Shown: positions 33,640 to 45,543, counted from the first letter of the stretch. The stretch: 64,000 nucleotides of DNA from Hemileia vastatrix (GCA_030280995.1 JASXTE010000014.1:29453150-29517149); one strand, 5' to 3'. A program made the numbers and translations. Notes: generated from the sequence alone by a model not told the origin.

Positions 33640-33910
33640 TTTGATGACTATTTTTTTTATTTTGTACATATTTCATTCCAAATTTTTTTAGAAAGTTTTC
33701 TTAATAGAATTCATTAAAGCTAATAAGTCTGTTGAGGAAATTGACCGCCTTATGAAAATGTCTGATGACTAGTTTTTTTTATTTTTTTCATTCATATTTT
33801 ATTCCAAATTTTTTCAAGTTAAAAATTTTAAACATCTTTTTTGAAAATTTGGAAATACCCTCCCTGAAATTTACCCTGGGAGGGGGTAAGAATTACCAAA
33901 TTTTCATTTT
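33640..33910. repeat. Duplicated AT-rich units in copy 1
   Basis: Two units about 115 bp apart share gatgactaNtttttttt and cattccaaattttt. A further segment at about 33840-33900 (gaaaatttggaaataccctcc ... ) is flanked by the inverted repeat GAAAATTTGG / CCAAATTTTC and corresponds to 61005-61070 in copy 2, at the same distance from the dioxygenase. Confidence 0.45.
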
Positions 33911-34193
33911 ATTTCATAAATAATTAAGTAAATAAATTAAAAAAGGTAATTAAACAAGTAAAAGAATACCAAATAATATCTGCCAATGATTTCATGATCC
34001 AAGTCAAAGAAAACACATGAAAAGAATGGTATTATGAACTCATTCATAGAATATAATTGAATGAAAACCTTTATATAGCACATGGGCTCAATGGTGCAAT
34101 ACTTAAATTGATTGATTATCTTTAATAACTGATAGATTAAAAATTAATGAAATAAAAATAAAAATTTGGAAATACTTTAAATACTTTATTTAG

Positions 34194-34516
34194 AACCCCT
34201 CCCTAATGTTTTAGTAACCATTGAATCTTCATCCCTTACCTTACTTACCTGGTTTATCAAACTTTTATTGATCAGAAAAGATTATCCAAAATGAGTAAAT
34301 TGTTTACAAAACTCCAATCCAGGAGGTGCCTTAGCAGTTTGATGATTATCTCTTTAAGAATTCCAAATTTCTTCCATAATCCCATTTCCTAAACCAAAGT
34401 GCATGATACATTTATGATCCAGAAAGTATAGTCCATTGCCTTTGATTTTAGCAGGTGAAGGGATTGGTCTTCTAGTAATAGGATTGATATAACAGAAAAT
34501 CCAAAAAGTAAACATA
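34194..34516 (-). pseudogene. Tet-like dioxygenase, C-terminal part (copy 1)
   Basis: Minus-strand frame CYINPITRRPIPSPAKIKG, ...LYFLDHKCIMHFGLGNGIM, ...DNHQTAKAPPGLEF is collinear with copy 2 at 61681-61363. It includes the distal histidine of the 2-oxoglutarate/Fe(II) fold (DNH). An in-frame TAA precedes the distal motif and another follows FTHFG, so it is dead. The N-terminal half lies at 43482, on the other side of the MITE and element E. Confidence 0.6.
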
Positions 34517-34519
34517 TTA

Positions 34520-34578
34520 CACCACACAATATGGGGGCCAACTTGCTAGCAAGTCTGCAACCTTGGACCGAGACTCAC
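34520..34578. mobile_element. CACTA-type MITE copy 2, left part
   Basis: CACCACACAATATGGGGG..., preceded by TTA (34517-34519). The element continues at 43273-43478 after element E and is followed there by TTA (43479-43481). The intact sister copy is at 53586-53835. Confidence 0.8.
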
Positions 34579-35367
34579 TGTCAAGGGGTCCTTTTGGGTC
34601 TAGAAGTTTATTTGAGGTTTATACGAGGAAAATTGGGGATTTAATGAACTCTCAAAGTAAAGTACGTATTTTCTTATCAAATTGATTTATTTGCTCAAGT
34701 ATAAGAGGTAGGTTTTAATTATTAGTATAATTTATAGAATAGAATTACACTGTTGTAAATACTAAGCTTATAAAATATAGAAATAAGTATTGTTTTGTAA
34801 TTGTAGTAATAAGTAATTTGTGAATGAATGTTCTGAAAAGCACAAAGTAAGAGGCCTTTTATAGGCAAAACATGAGGGAATAAAATATACAGAATTTACA
34901 CCATATACTGTAAGAATGTGAGAAAAAGAATGACTAAAAGGAGTACATATATGATATAAGAAATAAATAAACTGGTACGTCAACAAGGGCATCAAATTGA
35001 TTAGCAATAAAGTTTGAGTTCCTTGGACTGTCACAATTAATTACACAATAATTAATTAATTATATTACTTTCACGGGATTCCAGATCTCTCACTGAGGTA
35101 ATATAATTGTTTTAAAGTTTTTTTATTATAATTTTATTATTAAATTCTATTCCCAGTCACTAATACCATTGAGCACGGTGTTAGGGAGTAAAATTGTAAG
35201 GGACATTTTATTTACACTAATTAATTATACTACTTATTGTACATAACTAGTTAATTGTAAGTAATAATTAAGTAGATAATTAATTATTAGTAAGAAGAAG
35301 GGGCGTGGCTTCAACTCAGTAAAATAATTAATTATTTTACCGGTTAAGTCTAGTAGCCTGGCTGACA
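34579..35367 (-). repeat. 3' LTR of element E
   Basis: On the minus strand it starts TGTCAGCC and ends TTGACA. Nearly identical to 42483-43272, in which the final CA has changed. A TATA box (TATAAAAGG, minus strand) is at about 34854-34863. Confidence 0.9.
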
Positions 35368-35379
35368 CTCCCTCACTCT
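35368..35379 (-). promoter_or_regulatory. Polypurine tract of element E
   Basis: AGAGTGAGGGAG on the minus strand directly before the 3' LTR, identical to the tract of B. Confidence 0.75.
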
Positions 35380-35400
35380 AAAAAAACAATAAAAAAAATG

Positions 35401-38400
35401 CTATGATTTTTTCTTTTTATACTTTTTTAGTAGAGTAGGAAGATTAGATATCTCCTTCCCAGGTATCCAAGAATCATATTCAGATGATTTATTCTTGAAT
35501 CTCAATAAGTATTCTGTACCTTTTTCAGCAGTGACTATTCTGTCATTTAGAATTTTCTCAATTTCTGCTGTTTCAGTGATTTCATTTGGGGTTTTCTTTG
35601 GTCTTCCCCTCCTTTTTGAAAATAAATCACTATTGGATGTGTAAGGTTTCAAAAGAGATATTGGAAAAACAGGATGTTTTCTGTCATATGGAGAATACAA
35701 AATAACCTCAACTGCATTATCTCCAATCATTCTTCTGACAACAAATGGACCAACAAATGGATCTTTCAATTTGTTATTACCTTGTAAGTTGAAGTGGACT
35801 GTAGAAATCAACACTTCATCACCTTTTTTAAAAGTGTATTCTTTATGGGATTTGTCCCATCTCTTCTTCTCATATTCAAATGATTTTTCAATACATTGTT
35901 GAGCATGATTTCTGCATAGTTGTTGCATTTGAAGAAAAGACTTTACACCAGGATGTATATCCAATTTAGGTATTTTGTTATTGAGAATTTGGGCAGGAGT
36001 ATTTGGAACATATCCAAGCCAGAGTTCAAAAGGCTTTCTTTGAGTAACAGAATGAACAGTGCTATTATAAGCAAATTCCAACCCAGGAAGTAAGGTAACC
36101 CAATCATGAGTGAATCTGTCATTATCTTTATACTCAAGGCCAAAGTCACAATACCTTCTAATCATTTCCTCTAAAGTCTGGATCATTCTTTCAGCTAAAC
36201 CATCAGTCTGTGGATGGTGGGAAGTAGAAAGTTTCAGATCACAACCACAAACATCCATCAGAGACATCCAAAATTCAGAAGTAAATTTAGGGTCTCTGTC
36301 AGAGATTATGGCTTTAGGAAAACCAGCAGTATTAAACATATGAGACCACCATAAGAAAGCTAATTCTTTAGTGGAAACATCCTTGTGGGTAGGGATAAAT
36401 TTACACATTTTTGTGAATCTGTCCACAATAACCCAACAAGAGTTATAACTGTCTTTACCAGCAATAGGTAATCCTGTTACAAAATCCATGTTTATTTTCT
36501 GCCATGGTGCATCAGGAGGTTCAATATGTTGCATTAATCCTGCTCTTTTACCAGTTAATCTTTTTGATTTTTGGTAATAATCACAAGACTCAACATATAA
36601 TTTTGTGTCTTCAGACATATTAACCCACCAAGCAGTGTTCTTAATTCTGATCATTGTTTTTTCAAGATCAAAATGTCCAGCCAATATTTCATCATGACAA
36701 ATTTTCAAGATGATTTCTCTCATAGAAGGAGGAATAACAATAACATTACTCAACTTTCTCCTATAATATAGATATCCTTCATCAATTGAAAATTTACCTT
36801 TTTCCAAAGCCTTCTGGTACTTTGGTGGAAGGGTTTTAATTAATGCTTGTATTGAAGCATTCTTTGGATCATTTAATATGGTGCATAGCTTTTTCAAGTC
36901 AGTGTCCTTATCATATGAATCCAGAATAAGCTGTAATAGCTCTTCCTCCATATCAACCACATATATCCCATGTATATGAATAATTTCATCCTCAGGATCA
37001 TAAGCAGGATTAGAGTCATTATTTGGTAAAGGTAACCTAGATAACATATCCACATTTGAGTGAACAATACCAGCCCTATGAATAATTGTCATTCTCCCTC
37101 TGTATTCTTGAACAGCCAACTGCCATCTGAACATATGTCTGTTTGGTGTTTTCAAGTTTAAAAGGGATTTAACTGCACTTCAGTCAGTGACAAGTTCAAA
37201 TTTCTGGTCATCTAGGTAATAATGAAGCTTTTCTAGAGCCCACACTACAGCTAAACATTCTAATTGAGTAGCACCATATTTCAATTCACTATTTCTCAAG
37301 GTTCTTGAAATATAACAAATTACTACTTCTGAAACTTTATCATTTATCACTTGTTTTTGATGGAGGGCAGCACCAAGACCAATGAAACTGGCATCAGTGT
37401 ACAAAACAAATGGTTGATTAAAGTCAGGTAAAGCAAGAATTGGTGCTGACATCAAACAGTGTTTCATAGTGTCAAAGGCTCTTTGTCTTTCACTATTCCA
37501 GACAAAAGCAACAACCTTTCTAGTTAATTGGGTAAGGGGTAAGGCTATGACTTGGTAATTTTTAATATACTGTCTATAGTATCCACACATTCCCAAAAAA
37601 CTTTGGAGCTCTCTTACTGTAGTAGGAGCCTTAACCTGTTGTATGGCTGCCACTTTGTTTTGGTCAACACATATCTGTAAGCCTGAAACAACATGACCAA
37701 GAACTTTTAAAGAATGGAAACCAAATTTACATTTCTTCAAAGCAAGTGTCATATTTATTTCATCCATTTTCTGGAACACTTTACACAGGTGGTTAAGATG
37801 GTCCTCTAATGTTTTTGAGAATATAATGATATCATCAATATAAACCATAAGCCATCCTTCAATTATCTCTTGATGGAATGTGTTATCCATGACTTTTTGG
37901 AAAACTGAAGGGGCATTTTTAGGGCCAAATGGCATCCTAATATACTTATAAATACCCATATGAGTAGCAATCATCAGAAAGTTCTGAGAATTTTTTTCCA
38001 CAGGTACCTGGTGATATCCTTTGTTACCATCCAAACAGCTGATATATTTAGCACCCTTTAAAGTAGCATGTATAGAGCTAATTCTAGGTAAAGGGTAGAT
38101 ATCATCAACAGTATAAGTATTTAGTGCTCTATAATCACCACATAACCTGGCTTTATCTTTCTCATAAGAAATTAGGACAGGTGAGATAACACAATATTTA
38201 GGTGTTTCAACTACCTTTTCAATAATATTCATTTTTAAAAGGGTAGAGATATTTTCTTCAATATCTTTTCTCTTTGTGGGAGAAGCAGGATAAGGCTTCT
38301 TCTTTAAACTAGGTGGTATATCAGTTAATGGGCAAGACAATGAAAGTTTCATTTCCTCTTTAACTATTCCCAGTTCATGTGACCCATGAGCAAAGGCCAT

Positions 38401-38943
38401 AGGAAAAGACTTTATCAAGTTAATGATGGAATCTTTATCCTCACCAGAAAGTTGTTCTCCAAAAGAGGCATTGTCAATTTCAGACAAAAGGGCATGCATC
38501 TCTTTTGTAGATCTTTCTTTACATTGAACCACAGAATTACATGTGTTCAATTCTGGTTTCAATAATTTTTTAGGGGAGGAAATCTTAAATTTTCTCTTCC
38601 CATTCATCCCCATTGTGAAACATTGGTTTGAGGGATCCAATTTTATGCCATACTTGGTTAAAATATCATTCCCTACAATAAACCAATTGCTTAAGTTATC
38701 ATTCTTCATGACAACAAAATCACAAGTAGCTCTTACAAAACCATGGTTATATTTAAAAAACACTGTGGCTTTGTATTTAACAATGGGGGACAAAACAGAG
38801 CCATAACCTCTCCAATTTTCAGATATGATAGGCATCAGTTTTGATTTATAGTCTTGATCCACTGAAGCAAGTGCTCTTTCAGAAACTACACTTCCTCCAG
38901 CTCCAGAATCCAGAACATCCTCAATGCTGGTTCGATTAATCAA
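35401..38943 (-). pseudogene. Element E protease-Pol with chromodomain
   Basis: Two open stretches in one frame (38943-37180 and 37155-35401) separated by a TGA at 37177-37179 where B has Cys (VTDCSAVKS). Domains: protease DSGAGGSVVS, RT with YIDDIIIF, RNase H with LYTDASFIG, integrase core Asp/Asp/Glu (NMDFVTG, ISDRDPKF, LAERMIQTLE), AT-hook KRRGRPKKTP near 35600 and a chromodomain (EIEKILNDRIVTAEKGTEY). The second Cys pair of the integrase zinc site reads CDYY, so one metal ligand is lost. Closely related to B; useful for telling mutation from design. Confidence 0.85.
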
Positions 38944-39850
38944 GATGGTGCCTTGAGAGGGGCAATAACAATTGAGTTATCCTCAATGCTCTTTATGATC
39001 TCAGCATCTTCAACTGTAGATAAAACATTATTATCAATATCAATAGTATTTAAATAATGAATATCCTCTTCCAGCATCAAGATTTCTTGTTGAGATTCAT
39101 ATGAAATATTGCTGGCACAATCACTTGACGTATCATCCAGTGCTACTGTGTCATCAGCATGCTCCTCTGTTTTTTCTACAAGATTTATCTTCTTGTCACA
39201 AACATGGCCTTTCTGCCAAGGCTTGTTGCACATGAAGCAAGTGTTTGTTGCATACTTTTTTGGTGCAACGGGGCAGAAGGTTTACCAACCTTTTCCAGAG
39301 GTTTCTGTTGGTAAGTGGAGGGTTTCTTCAAAGGGGTTCTAGGAATGAATCTTCTGGCATCATACTTGTTGTTTAGAAGGATCTAATTGCAAGTATTAAT
39401 GAAAGAAGAGGGTTCTCTGGAGAACTCAGTCATAGCCACTATCAAGTCTCTCAGAGACATTGGTAATTTATAAAGGATCCTGTCCTTCCATAACTCAAAC
39501 TCCATGTTTGGGTCCATTTCCCTTAAGATTTTTACAAGTTTCATTAAAAACTCAATAGTTTTATCAGTAGAAGAGCTATATCTAGTTTCCTCATACTGCC
39601 TTTGTTGAGCCATTCTGAACTTGGAGCCACCAAATTGTGCTTTAATCAATTTCTTCAAATCCTCCCATGAGTAGTCATTCCCATCCAGGAGAACAGATTC
39701 ATACCACATTAGGGCAACATTAGTAAACAAAGAAATTAACTTGGACACAATTTCCTCATCTGGTAGTTTGTAATAATTTTTTAAGTTATCAATTCTGCAA
39801 ATAAATTGTTGCCAATCAGAGGAAGAATCACCATCAAATGTTGGGTACTG
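38940..39850 (-). pseudogene. Element E Gag capsid and zinc knuckle
   Basis: Capsid domain at 39850-39383 (ALMWYESVLLDGNDYSW, then SLRDLIVAMTE) and the Cys/His cluster CFMCNKPWQKGHVC with an acidic linker to 38940. Two frameshifts, near 39370-39290 and near 38940, separate these pieces from each other and from Pol. B has the same pieces in one frame. Confidence 0.75.
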
Positions 39851-41400
39851 GTCAAGTTATGGCCAATTCTTTTGATTTGAAGGATTCTCCTTAGTACAAG
39901 CTTGTTTCTGAGTAAGGAGCAGCTGTAACTTCTCTAGTTGGGCAGTAATATCATTGTTCAATCCCTCTGTCAAAGGTCCTGGTTCATCATTAATTTTTAA
40001 TGGAAACTCAGGGGTATCAACATGTATTTCTGGAACTGATTTACTTTTAGATGAACTAGCCACAGGTAACTCTGGAGAATCCTGTACTGTTTGTTCCTTC
40101 AAAGAAATCTCAGAATACTTTTGATCAATAAACAATGAGTTCAATTTCTCCTCAATGGTTGTTAGTCTATTTTTCAATCTTGGAAGACTAGATAAATTAT
40201 CATTAATTGTTGCAAAAGATAACTGATTCTTGTTTTGAAAAGATAAAAATAGTCATTCAATCTTTTCAGATTTATCTTATCTATCTCCACCTCCTGGAAA
40301 CAGGCAGATACAGTATCTTTTAGTTTAGACAAATCATTTTTTATATTTTGCCATAAAGCAACTTTCTTTTCATGGGTTGCCTTGTAATGAGACAATTAAT
40401 CAGAGACTCTCTGTGATTCACTTCTTAATGCTTGATAACCCTGATCAGTTAACAAACTATTATATCTCTGAGTCAATTGCATATTGTTCATTATATGGTT
40501 TTGTTTGGCAATAATATCTCTCAAGTACTCATTATTAATCTTTGCTACACCTGGAGTGTTTCTCAATAAGGAAACTGAGTAACTTTCCAGACTCTCATAG
40601 AACTCAGGGTCAAGAGTTTCATCAATTACAGCCATATCAGGGTTAATCATTGAGGTAGCAATTAAAAGTAATGGATTAGATACATGAGTTATTTGTCTAC
40701 TGCTCCCAGCCTCTACTGGTTTCAAGTTTTCTTCTTCCCTCTCAGATTTACCTGAAAGAACAGAATCAGCTACAAGAAATGGCACTTAAGAATCAATAGA
40801 GGGGCATACCAGGGTTTGATGGGTATGACCATATTGGGCTTTCTTCTTCTTTCGCCTCCTTGATAGGGGTGAGGAGGTGTGGGGTTGACCTGGTTGGGTC
40901 TTGACGGACCTGCCCGAGGTAACTGATGCTGATTTTGAGACAGGTAGTCCCACTGCCACTTGGACACTTCCACCTTTTCTTGGGACTGGGGAGCTAATTG
41001 TTGTTGATCCCTGAAAGGAAGAGGTTTCTTCTTCTCTTGAAGAAAGGTATCTATCCTTCTCACCTTTTCTTCCAGAGCATCTACCCTTGGCTTTAGTCTC
41101 AAGTTTTCTGTCCTTAGCTCCTTTATGTGAGTTGACAGATTCTTTACCTGTTGAGGCAATGGCATCTTTTTTATCCTGAAGCCTTTTGGAAGTTCTTCTG
41201 GTGGGTTTATCATAGGCTTCTGATCCTGAGTTGTGTCTACTAGGATTTCTACTTCTTCCATCTCTACATCCTGTTTGGGGCAAGGATTTATTAATCTGAG
41301 AAATTCTTCTTGTTAAAGGAGAACTTACAGAAGTAGGCTCATCATAAACAATCAAGTCTAGTTCCTCTTCACATGCAGCAGAACCACTTTGGTCAGTCAT
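39851..41400 (-). pseudogene. Element E Gag N-terminal region
   Basis: Starts at the ATG at 41400 (MTDQSGSAACEEEL). A TAA at 40786-40788 and a stop at 40396-40398 lie in frame, and a shift occurs between 40200 and 40170. The Ser/Arg/Lys-rich first part aligns with B around RRTSKRLQDKK (B: RRSSKRIQNKK); the rest is helical and charged. The second frame at 41261-40770 overlaps it. Confidence 0.65.
40770..41261 (-). CDS. Overlapping ORF inside E gag
   Basis: ATG at 41261 (MEEVEILVDTTQD), 163 codons. Shares LPKGFRIKKMPLPQQ, THIKELRTEN, WQWDYL and HPYQGGERRRK with the B frame at 16017-16589, at corresponding places. It survives open although the main Gag frame of E has stops and shifts nearby. 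Function unknown; a helical Leu-rich core and basic Pro-rich tail are visible. Confidence 0.6.
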   Translation of the reverse strand: MEEVEILVDTTQDQKPMINPPEELPKGFRIKKMPLPQQVKNLSTHIKELRTENLRLKPRVDALEEKVRRIDTFLQEKKKPLPFRDQQQLAPQSQEKVEVSKWQWDYLSQNQHQLPRAGPSRPNQVNPTPPHPYQGGERRRKPNMVIPIKPWYAPLLILKCHFL

Positions 41401-42482
41401 TTTAAGATTTAACTGAAATGAAGAAAAGAGACAATAAGATGGATTAGTCTTTTTAATTTTTAATTTTTATTTAACAGAAATAAAATAAAAATAATAATAA
41501 TAATATCTTTTTAGGATAAAAATCAACTAAATAAAATTAATTTATTAATTCAAAAAATAATTTAAAACCAGGATTATAATATAATCAACTGAAGAAATAA
41601 ATTAAAATTTTTATTAATAATTTTAATTAATTATTTTCAGGATTTAAATCAACTAATTTATTACCAGGACTTAATGTCAACTGAAGTAATTAAATATGAA
41701 TTTTATTAATTAAAAAAAATTTATTAAACTGATCACTTAACTACCAGGACTTAATGTCAACTGAAGTAATTAAATATGAATTTTTATTTAAAAAATTTTA
41801 TTAAACTGACACTCAACTACCAGGACTTAATGTCAACTGAAGTAATTAAATATGAATTTTTATTAATTAAAAAAAAATTTATTGAACTGATTACTTAACT
41901 ACCAGGACTTAATGTCAACTGAAGTAATTAAATATGAATTTAAAAAAAAAAAATTTATTGTCAGGACAATTTGTCAACTGGAACAAATAAAATTTAAATT
42001 AATCAGGACAAAAATTTCAACTGAAAATTGTAATAATTAATATTAAAATATAATTATTTATTACTTCTGGGACTAAGAACACTATTGCTCTATTATTGTA
42101 AACCAGGAAAAATAAATAAAAAATATAATAATAAAATTAAATCCAAATTACCAGACACCTCCCCCTGTAAAATGAGCAAATTAATGCCACTTACAGAGTG
42201 CTGAGTAAAAGGAAAATATGTAGCAAATGAAAAGTGCAAAGTAACCCACAAATAGTAATATCAATAATTACCACAATATATACAACATTTAGTCAATATA
42301 TGAACCTAATTTTTGGAGCGCGGTTTGATTCCTGTTTGCAGCAAAAAATTTTGTCACGTGACGTATGACGTTCGTCGTTTTTGTTGCTCTCTCGTCCTTA
42401 CAGGTACTCAAATGCCGATGGTCCCTTCCATTTACGCCCTCAAATCCCGAGGCGCCGTCGATAATTTGGGAAGGCCTCCAAT
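41401..42482 (-). other. Element E leader with mini-hairpin repeats
   Basis: About 1.1 kb between the 5' LTR and Gag. 41513-42030 contains eight or nine units read on the plus strand as CAGG, a short inverted repeat (GAC/GTC, GAT/ATC, GATTAT/ATAATC, GACAA/TTGTC), then AACTG or AACTA; four are in a 78-bp tandem repeat. 42308-42482 is a GC-balanced patch unlike its surroundings, containing the post-LTR primer-site region. Confidence 0.6.
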
Positions 42483-43272
42483 TTTCAAGGGGTCTTTTTG
42501 GGTCTAGAAGTTTATTTGAGGTTTATACGAGGAAAATTGGGGATTTAATAAACTCTCAAAGTAAAGTACGTATTTTCTTAATCAAATTGATTTATTTGCT
42601 CAAGTATAAGAGGTAGGTTTTAATTATTAGTATAATTTATAGAATAGAATTACACTGTTGTAAATACTAAGCTTATAAAATATAGAAATAAGTATTGTTT
42701 TGTAATTGTAGTAATAAGTAATTGGTGAATGAATGTTCTGAAAAGCACAAATTAAGAGGCCTTTTATAGGCAAAACATGAGGGAATAAAATATACAGAAT
42801 TTGAACCATATACTGTAAGAATGAGAGAATAAGAATGACTAAAAGGAGTACATATATGATATAAGAAATAAATAAACTGGTACGTCAACAAGGGCATCAA
42901 ATTTATTAGCAATAAAGTTTGAGTTCCTTGGACTGTCACAATTAATTACACAATAATTAATTAATTATATTACTTTCACAGGATTCCAGATCTCTCACTG
43001 AGGTAATATAATTGTTTTAAAGTTTTTTTATTATAATTTTATTATTAAATTCTATTCCCATTCACTTATACCATTGAGCACGGTGTTAGGGAGTAAAATT
43101 GTAAGGGACATTTTATTTACACTAATTAATTATACTACTTATTGTACTTAACTAGTTAATTGTAAGTAATACTTAAGTAGATAATTAATTATTAGTAAGA
43201 AGAAGGGGCGTGGCTTCAACTCAGTAAAATAATTAATTATTTTACCGGTTAAGTCTAGTAGCCTGGCTGACA
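42483..43272 (-). repeat. 5' LTR of element E
   Basis: Partner of 34579-35367. The plus-strand left end reads TTTCAAGGGG where the other LTR has TGTCAAGGGG. The right end GGCTGACA is followed by the target duplication CTCAC. Confidence 0.9.
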
Positions 43273-43478
43273 CTCACCACAGATTGAACACACATTAAGC
43301 TATTGATAAAGGAGCCATAAAATCAGGGATGAACACCACTCAGAAGAACAGTTTTAGTTGTGTGTTCAAGTAGAGTTCAGTATGGTTTCAGTATGAGTTC
43401 AGTCTGAGTTCCATCTGTGTTCCATCTGAGTTCAGGTTAAGGACTTGCTAGCAAGTCCACCCCCTATATTGCATAGTG
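43273..43478. mobile_element. CACTA-type MITE copy 2, right part
   Basis: Continues the MITE from 34578; starts with the duplicated CTCAC and ends GACTTGCTAGCAAGTC, CACCCCCTATATTGCATAGTG, followed by TTA. It aligns with 53645-53835 including a run of gagttcagt-type repeats. Confidence 0.8.
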
Positions 43479-43481
43479 TTA

Positions 43482-43640
43482 GAATTGGTTTTTTCAACAT
43501 GGCTCTGGATATTAAATCCTCCATAGTTGATGATAAAATTAGAATAAAAAATATAATCTTTACTGAGCTCAACACATTCCATATCTGTCCGATTGGGAGG
43601 TCCAGCTTTCTTGGCCAGTTTATGATTAGATTGAAATGAA
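43482..43640 (-). pseudogene. Tet-like dioxygenase, N-terminal part (copy 1)
   Basis: Minus-strand frame TDMECVELSKDYIFYSNFIINYGGFNIQSHVEKTN (in pieces: YIFYSNFIINYGGF then SHVEKTN) aligns with copy 2 YLLFSNVIITHSGF and IHTDTND. The iron-binding HxD of copy 2 is HxE here. It joins directly to 34516 once the MITE and one TTA are removed. Confidence 0.55.
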
Positions 43641-43699
43641 CAAATATATAATTATTTAAAGAAATTGGCCAAGAAATAATTGAGTGATCCTAAGCTTTG

Positions 43700-45000
43700 G
43701 GAGATAAATTCCTAGATAATCATTATATAAGAGTTTCAGAGGTCTTATTCTCTAATTATGCAATATAAAACCATGAAATAAATTAAGTGATATTTGGAAA
43801 AAAAGGCTCGACTTTTTAAAAGTCAATATCTAAGCAACCACTTAACCAAATTCAAATCCATTTATGGGAAATGAAAGATAGGCTTCAGAAGAATCTCAGT
43901 AAAAGGAAATTTGATTTAAATAAACCTAACCCTAATTTGTTACATAAAAACATGAAATAAATTAAGTGATATTTGGAAAAAAGGCTCAACTCTAACAGTC
44001 AATATCTCAACAACCACTGAACCAAATTCAAATCTGTTTGTAAAAAATGAAGTTTAGCCTTCAGGAGAATATTCGGTTAAAAGGACATTAGATTCAAATA
44101 AACCTAACTCGAATTCTGAGTCTTATTTTCAAAATTTTACAAAAACTTGAAAAGTGGTAATGGAGATGAGAACAAGAGGAGTTCAATAAGTTCACTGTTA
44201 ACCAGATGAGAGTCATACATATATTTAAGTATGAAATTTTTATAGAAGAAATGAGATATCATATAGGCATGAAAAAAAGGAGATGAAACTTACCTTTATT
44301 GAAAAGTAGGAAAAATAGTGTGAGAAAGATTGATGTTGGAATTTGGGGTAAATTGAATATGGAGTAAGTGAAATGCATAAAGAATGTGAAATGTATGTGT
44401 TTTAATGACATGAAACCAAAAAAAAGTGAAATAGGGGAAAGGGGGGATAATTACCATGCCAATGAGGGATGATGGGTAGGGTGATGGAGCTAAAAAAGAA
44501 AGGAAAGAGGGAGAGAAAAAAAGGTTAATTTTACCATTAAAATCAAAAATAACCACTTAAAAAAATTAGATACAAAAAAGAAAAAAAACAGAAAAAAAAA
44601 CAACAAAAATTATAATTAGCAATCAAAAAATCAAGGAAAAAAATGAATATAATGACTTACCTGGAGAGATGAGATGAGAAAATAAATAAAACCAAATTTT
44701 TTGAGGGGTGTTGGAGGAGAGGAGGAAAAGGATATGAGGGATGAATGAAAAAAGAAACAGTGAAAAATTATGCAATTGCAGAAAATATGCAATCTCATGT
44801 TGAGCTGGTGAATGAAAACAAATGAGACATCCAAAAAAGAGACATTCACCATAAATTCAAAATAAAAATGAATATGCAAAAAACAAAAGCACCAAACCAA
44901 GTGAATAAAGCACAGAAGTTGAACGTTTGGAGAGTATGAAAAAAAATTAAAAGGGTTGTGTTTCAAAATGTTGGAGGGTGGTTGGCATAATGACAGAGCC
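43700..45000. repeat. Conserved tail of the Tet element, copy 1
   Basis: Aligns with 62.0-63.28 kb. It begins with two tandem units of about 175 bp (about 43790 and 43965) sharing ggctc-aact, gtcaatatct and caaccact. Minus-strand splice-donor sequences AGGTAAGT occur at about 44287-44294 and CAGGTAAGT at about 44652-44660 at the same places as in copy 2, suggesting 5' exons of the dioxygenase gene. Confidence 0.55.
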
Positions 45001-45249
45001 TATGCTGGTGGAAAGAATGTTTTGTGATTCAAGGGAAGGGAGAGCTGGTGCAGGTCTGGGATCCTCTTCCTCATAAAGATCATTGAAAAGACATGTAAGC
45101 TAAAGTTATAGTGATAGCATTCATAGTTGAGTGAAGTGTCTTCCTAGTAGAGAGGTGCTTCATTATTTTTGGTAGAAAAGGTTGTTGGTAGAAGGTTTAG
45201 GTGATGAGTGGGAAGTGGGAATTTGCCACCAAATGAGTAGGTGGGATGT

Positions 45250-45392
45250 GTAGATAGAGAAAAATGTTATGTGTTTGCCACCAAAATTAAGTAGCATAGA
45301 GTGAAGAGACACATAAGGATGAGAAAAAAATGTTATGTGTTCACCACCAAAATTATGTAGCATAGAGTAAAGAGACACATAAGAATGGCATC
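45250..45392. repeat. Tandem duplication of about 71 bp
   Basis: Two units sharing aaaaatgttatgtgtt, ccaccaaaatta and gtagcatagagt, then agagacacataag. Noncoding. Confidence 0.7.
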
Positions 45393-45511
45393 TGAAATTA
45401 TATGTCACGTGACTTGCATAAAAATTAATGATGGATGTGATGAGTTTGGGATCAGGAATTAGGAATGTAAATTGGGGTATAAGAGGTGGGATAATGCACT
45501 ATTGTGCCATC

Positions 45512-45543
45512 CTTATCCACTAGCCCTGGGGCTAGTGGATAAG
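45512..45543. repeat. Perfect 15-bp palindrome near the right end of copy 1
   Basis: CTTATCCACTAGCCC-tg-GGGCTAGTGGATAAG. It lies about 83 bp inside the ATTGATACCCCC end at 45626, like the subterminal palindromes of copy 2. Confidence 0.8.

Larger units (their letters stand above)
34579..43272 (-). mobile_element. Ty3/gypsy element E, B family, in the MITE
   Basis: An 8.69-kb element in reverse orientation with LTRs at 34579-35367 (3') and 42483-43272 (5'). CTCAC flanks it on both sides (34574-34578 and 43273-43277) as a 5-bp target duplication that is single in the intact MITE. Gag-Pol is like B in domain order and protein sequence but has about three frameshifts and several stops. LTR bodies differ from B except at the TGTCAGCCAGGCT start and TATA region. 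Confidence 0.9.

Noticed and set aside
42308..42482. Calling a tRNA gene in the GC-balanced patch
   Set aside because: Only a T-arm-like string is present; no acceptor, D-arm or anticodon arm can be folded around it.
44296..44966. Phe/Leu/Ile-rich minus-strand frames that recur at 62585-63359
   Set aside because: They recur because the transposon tail is homologous at DNA level. They look like hydrophobic proteins only because of T-richness.
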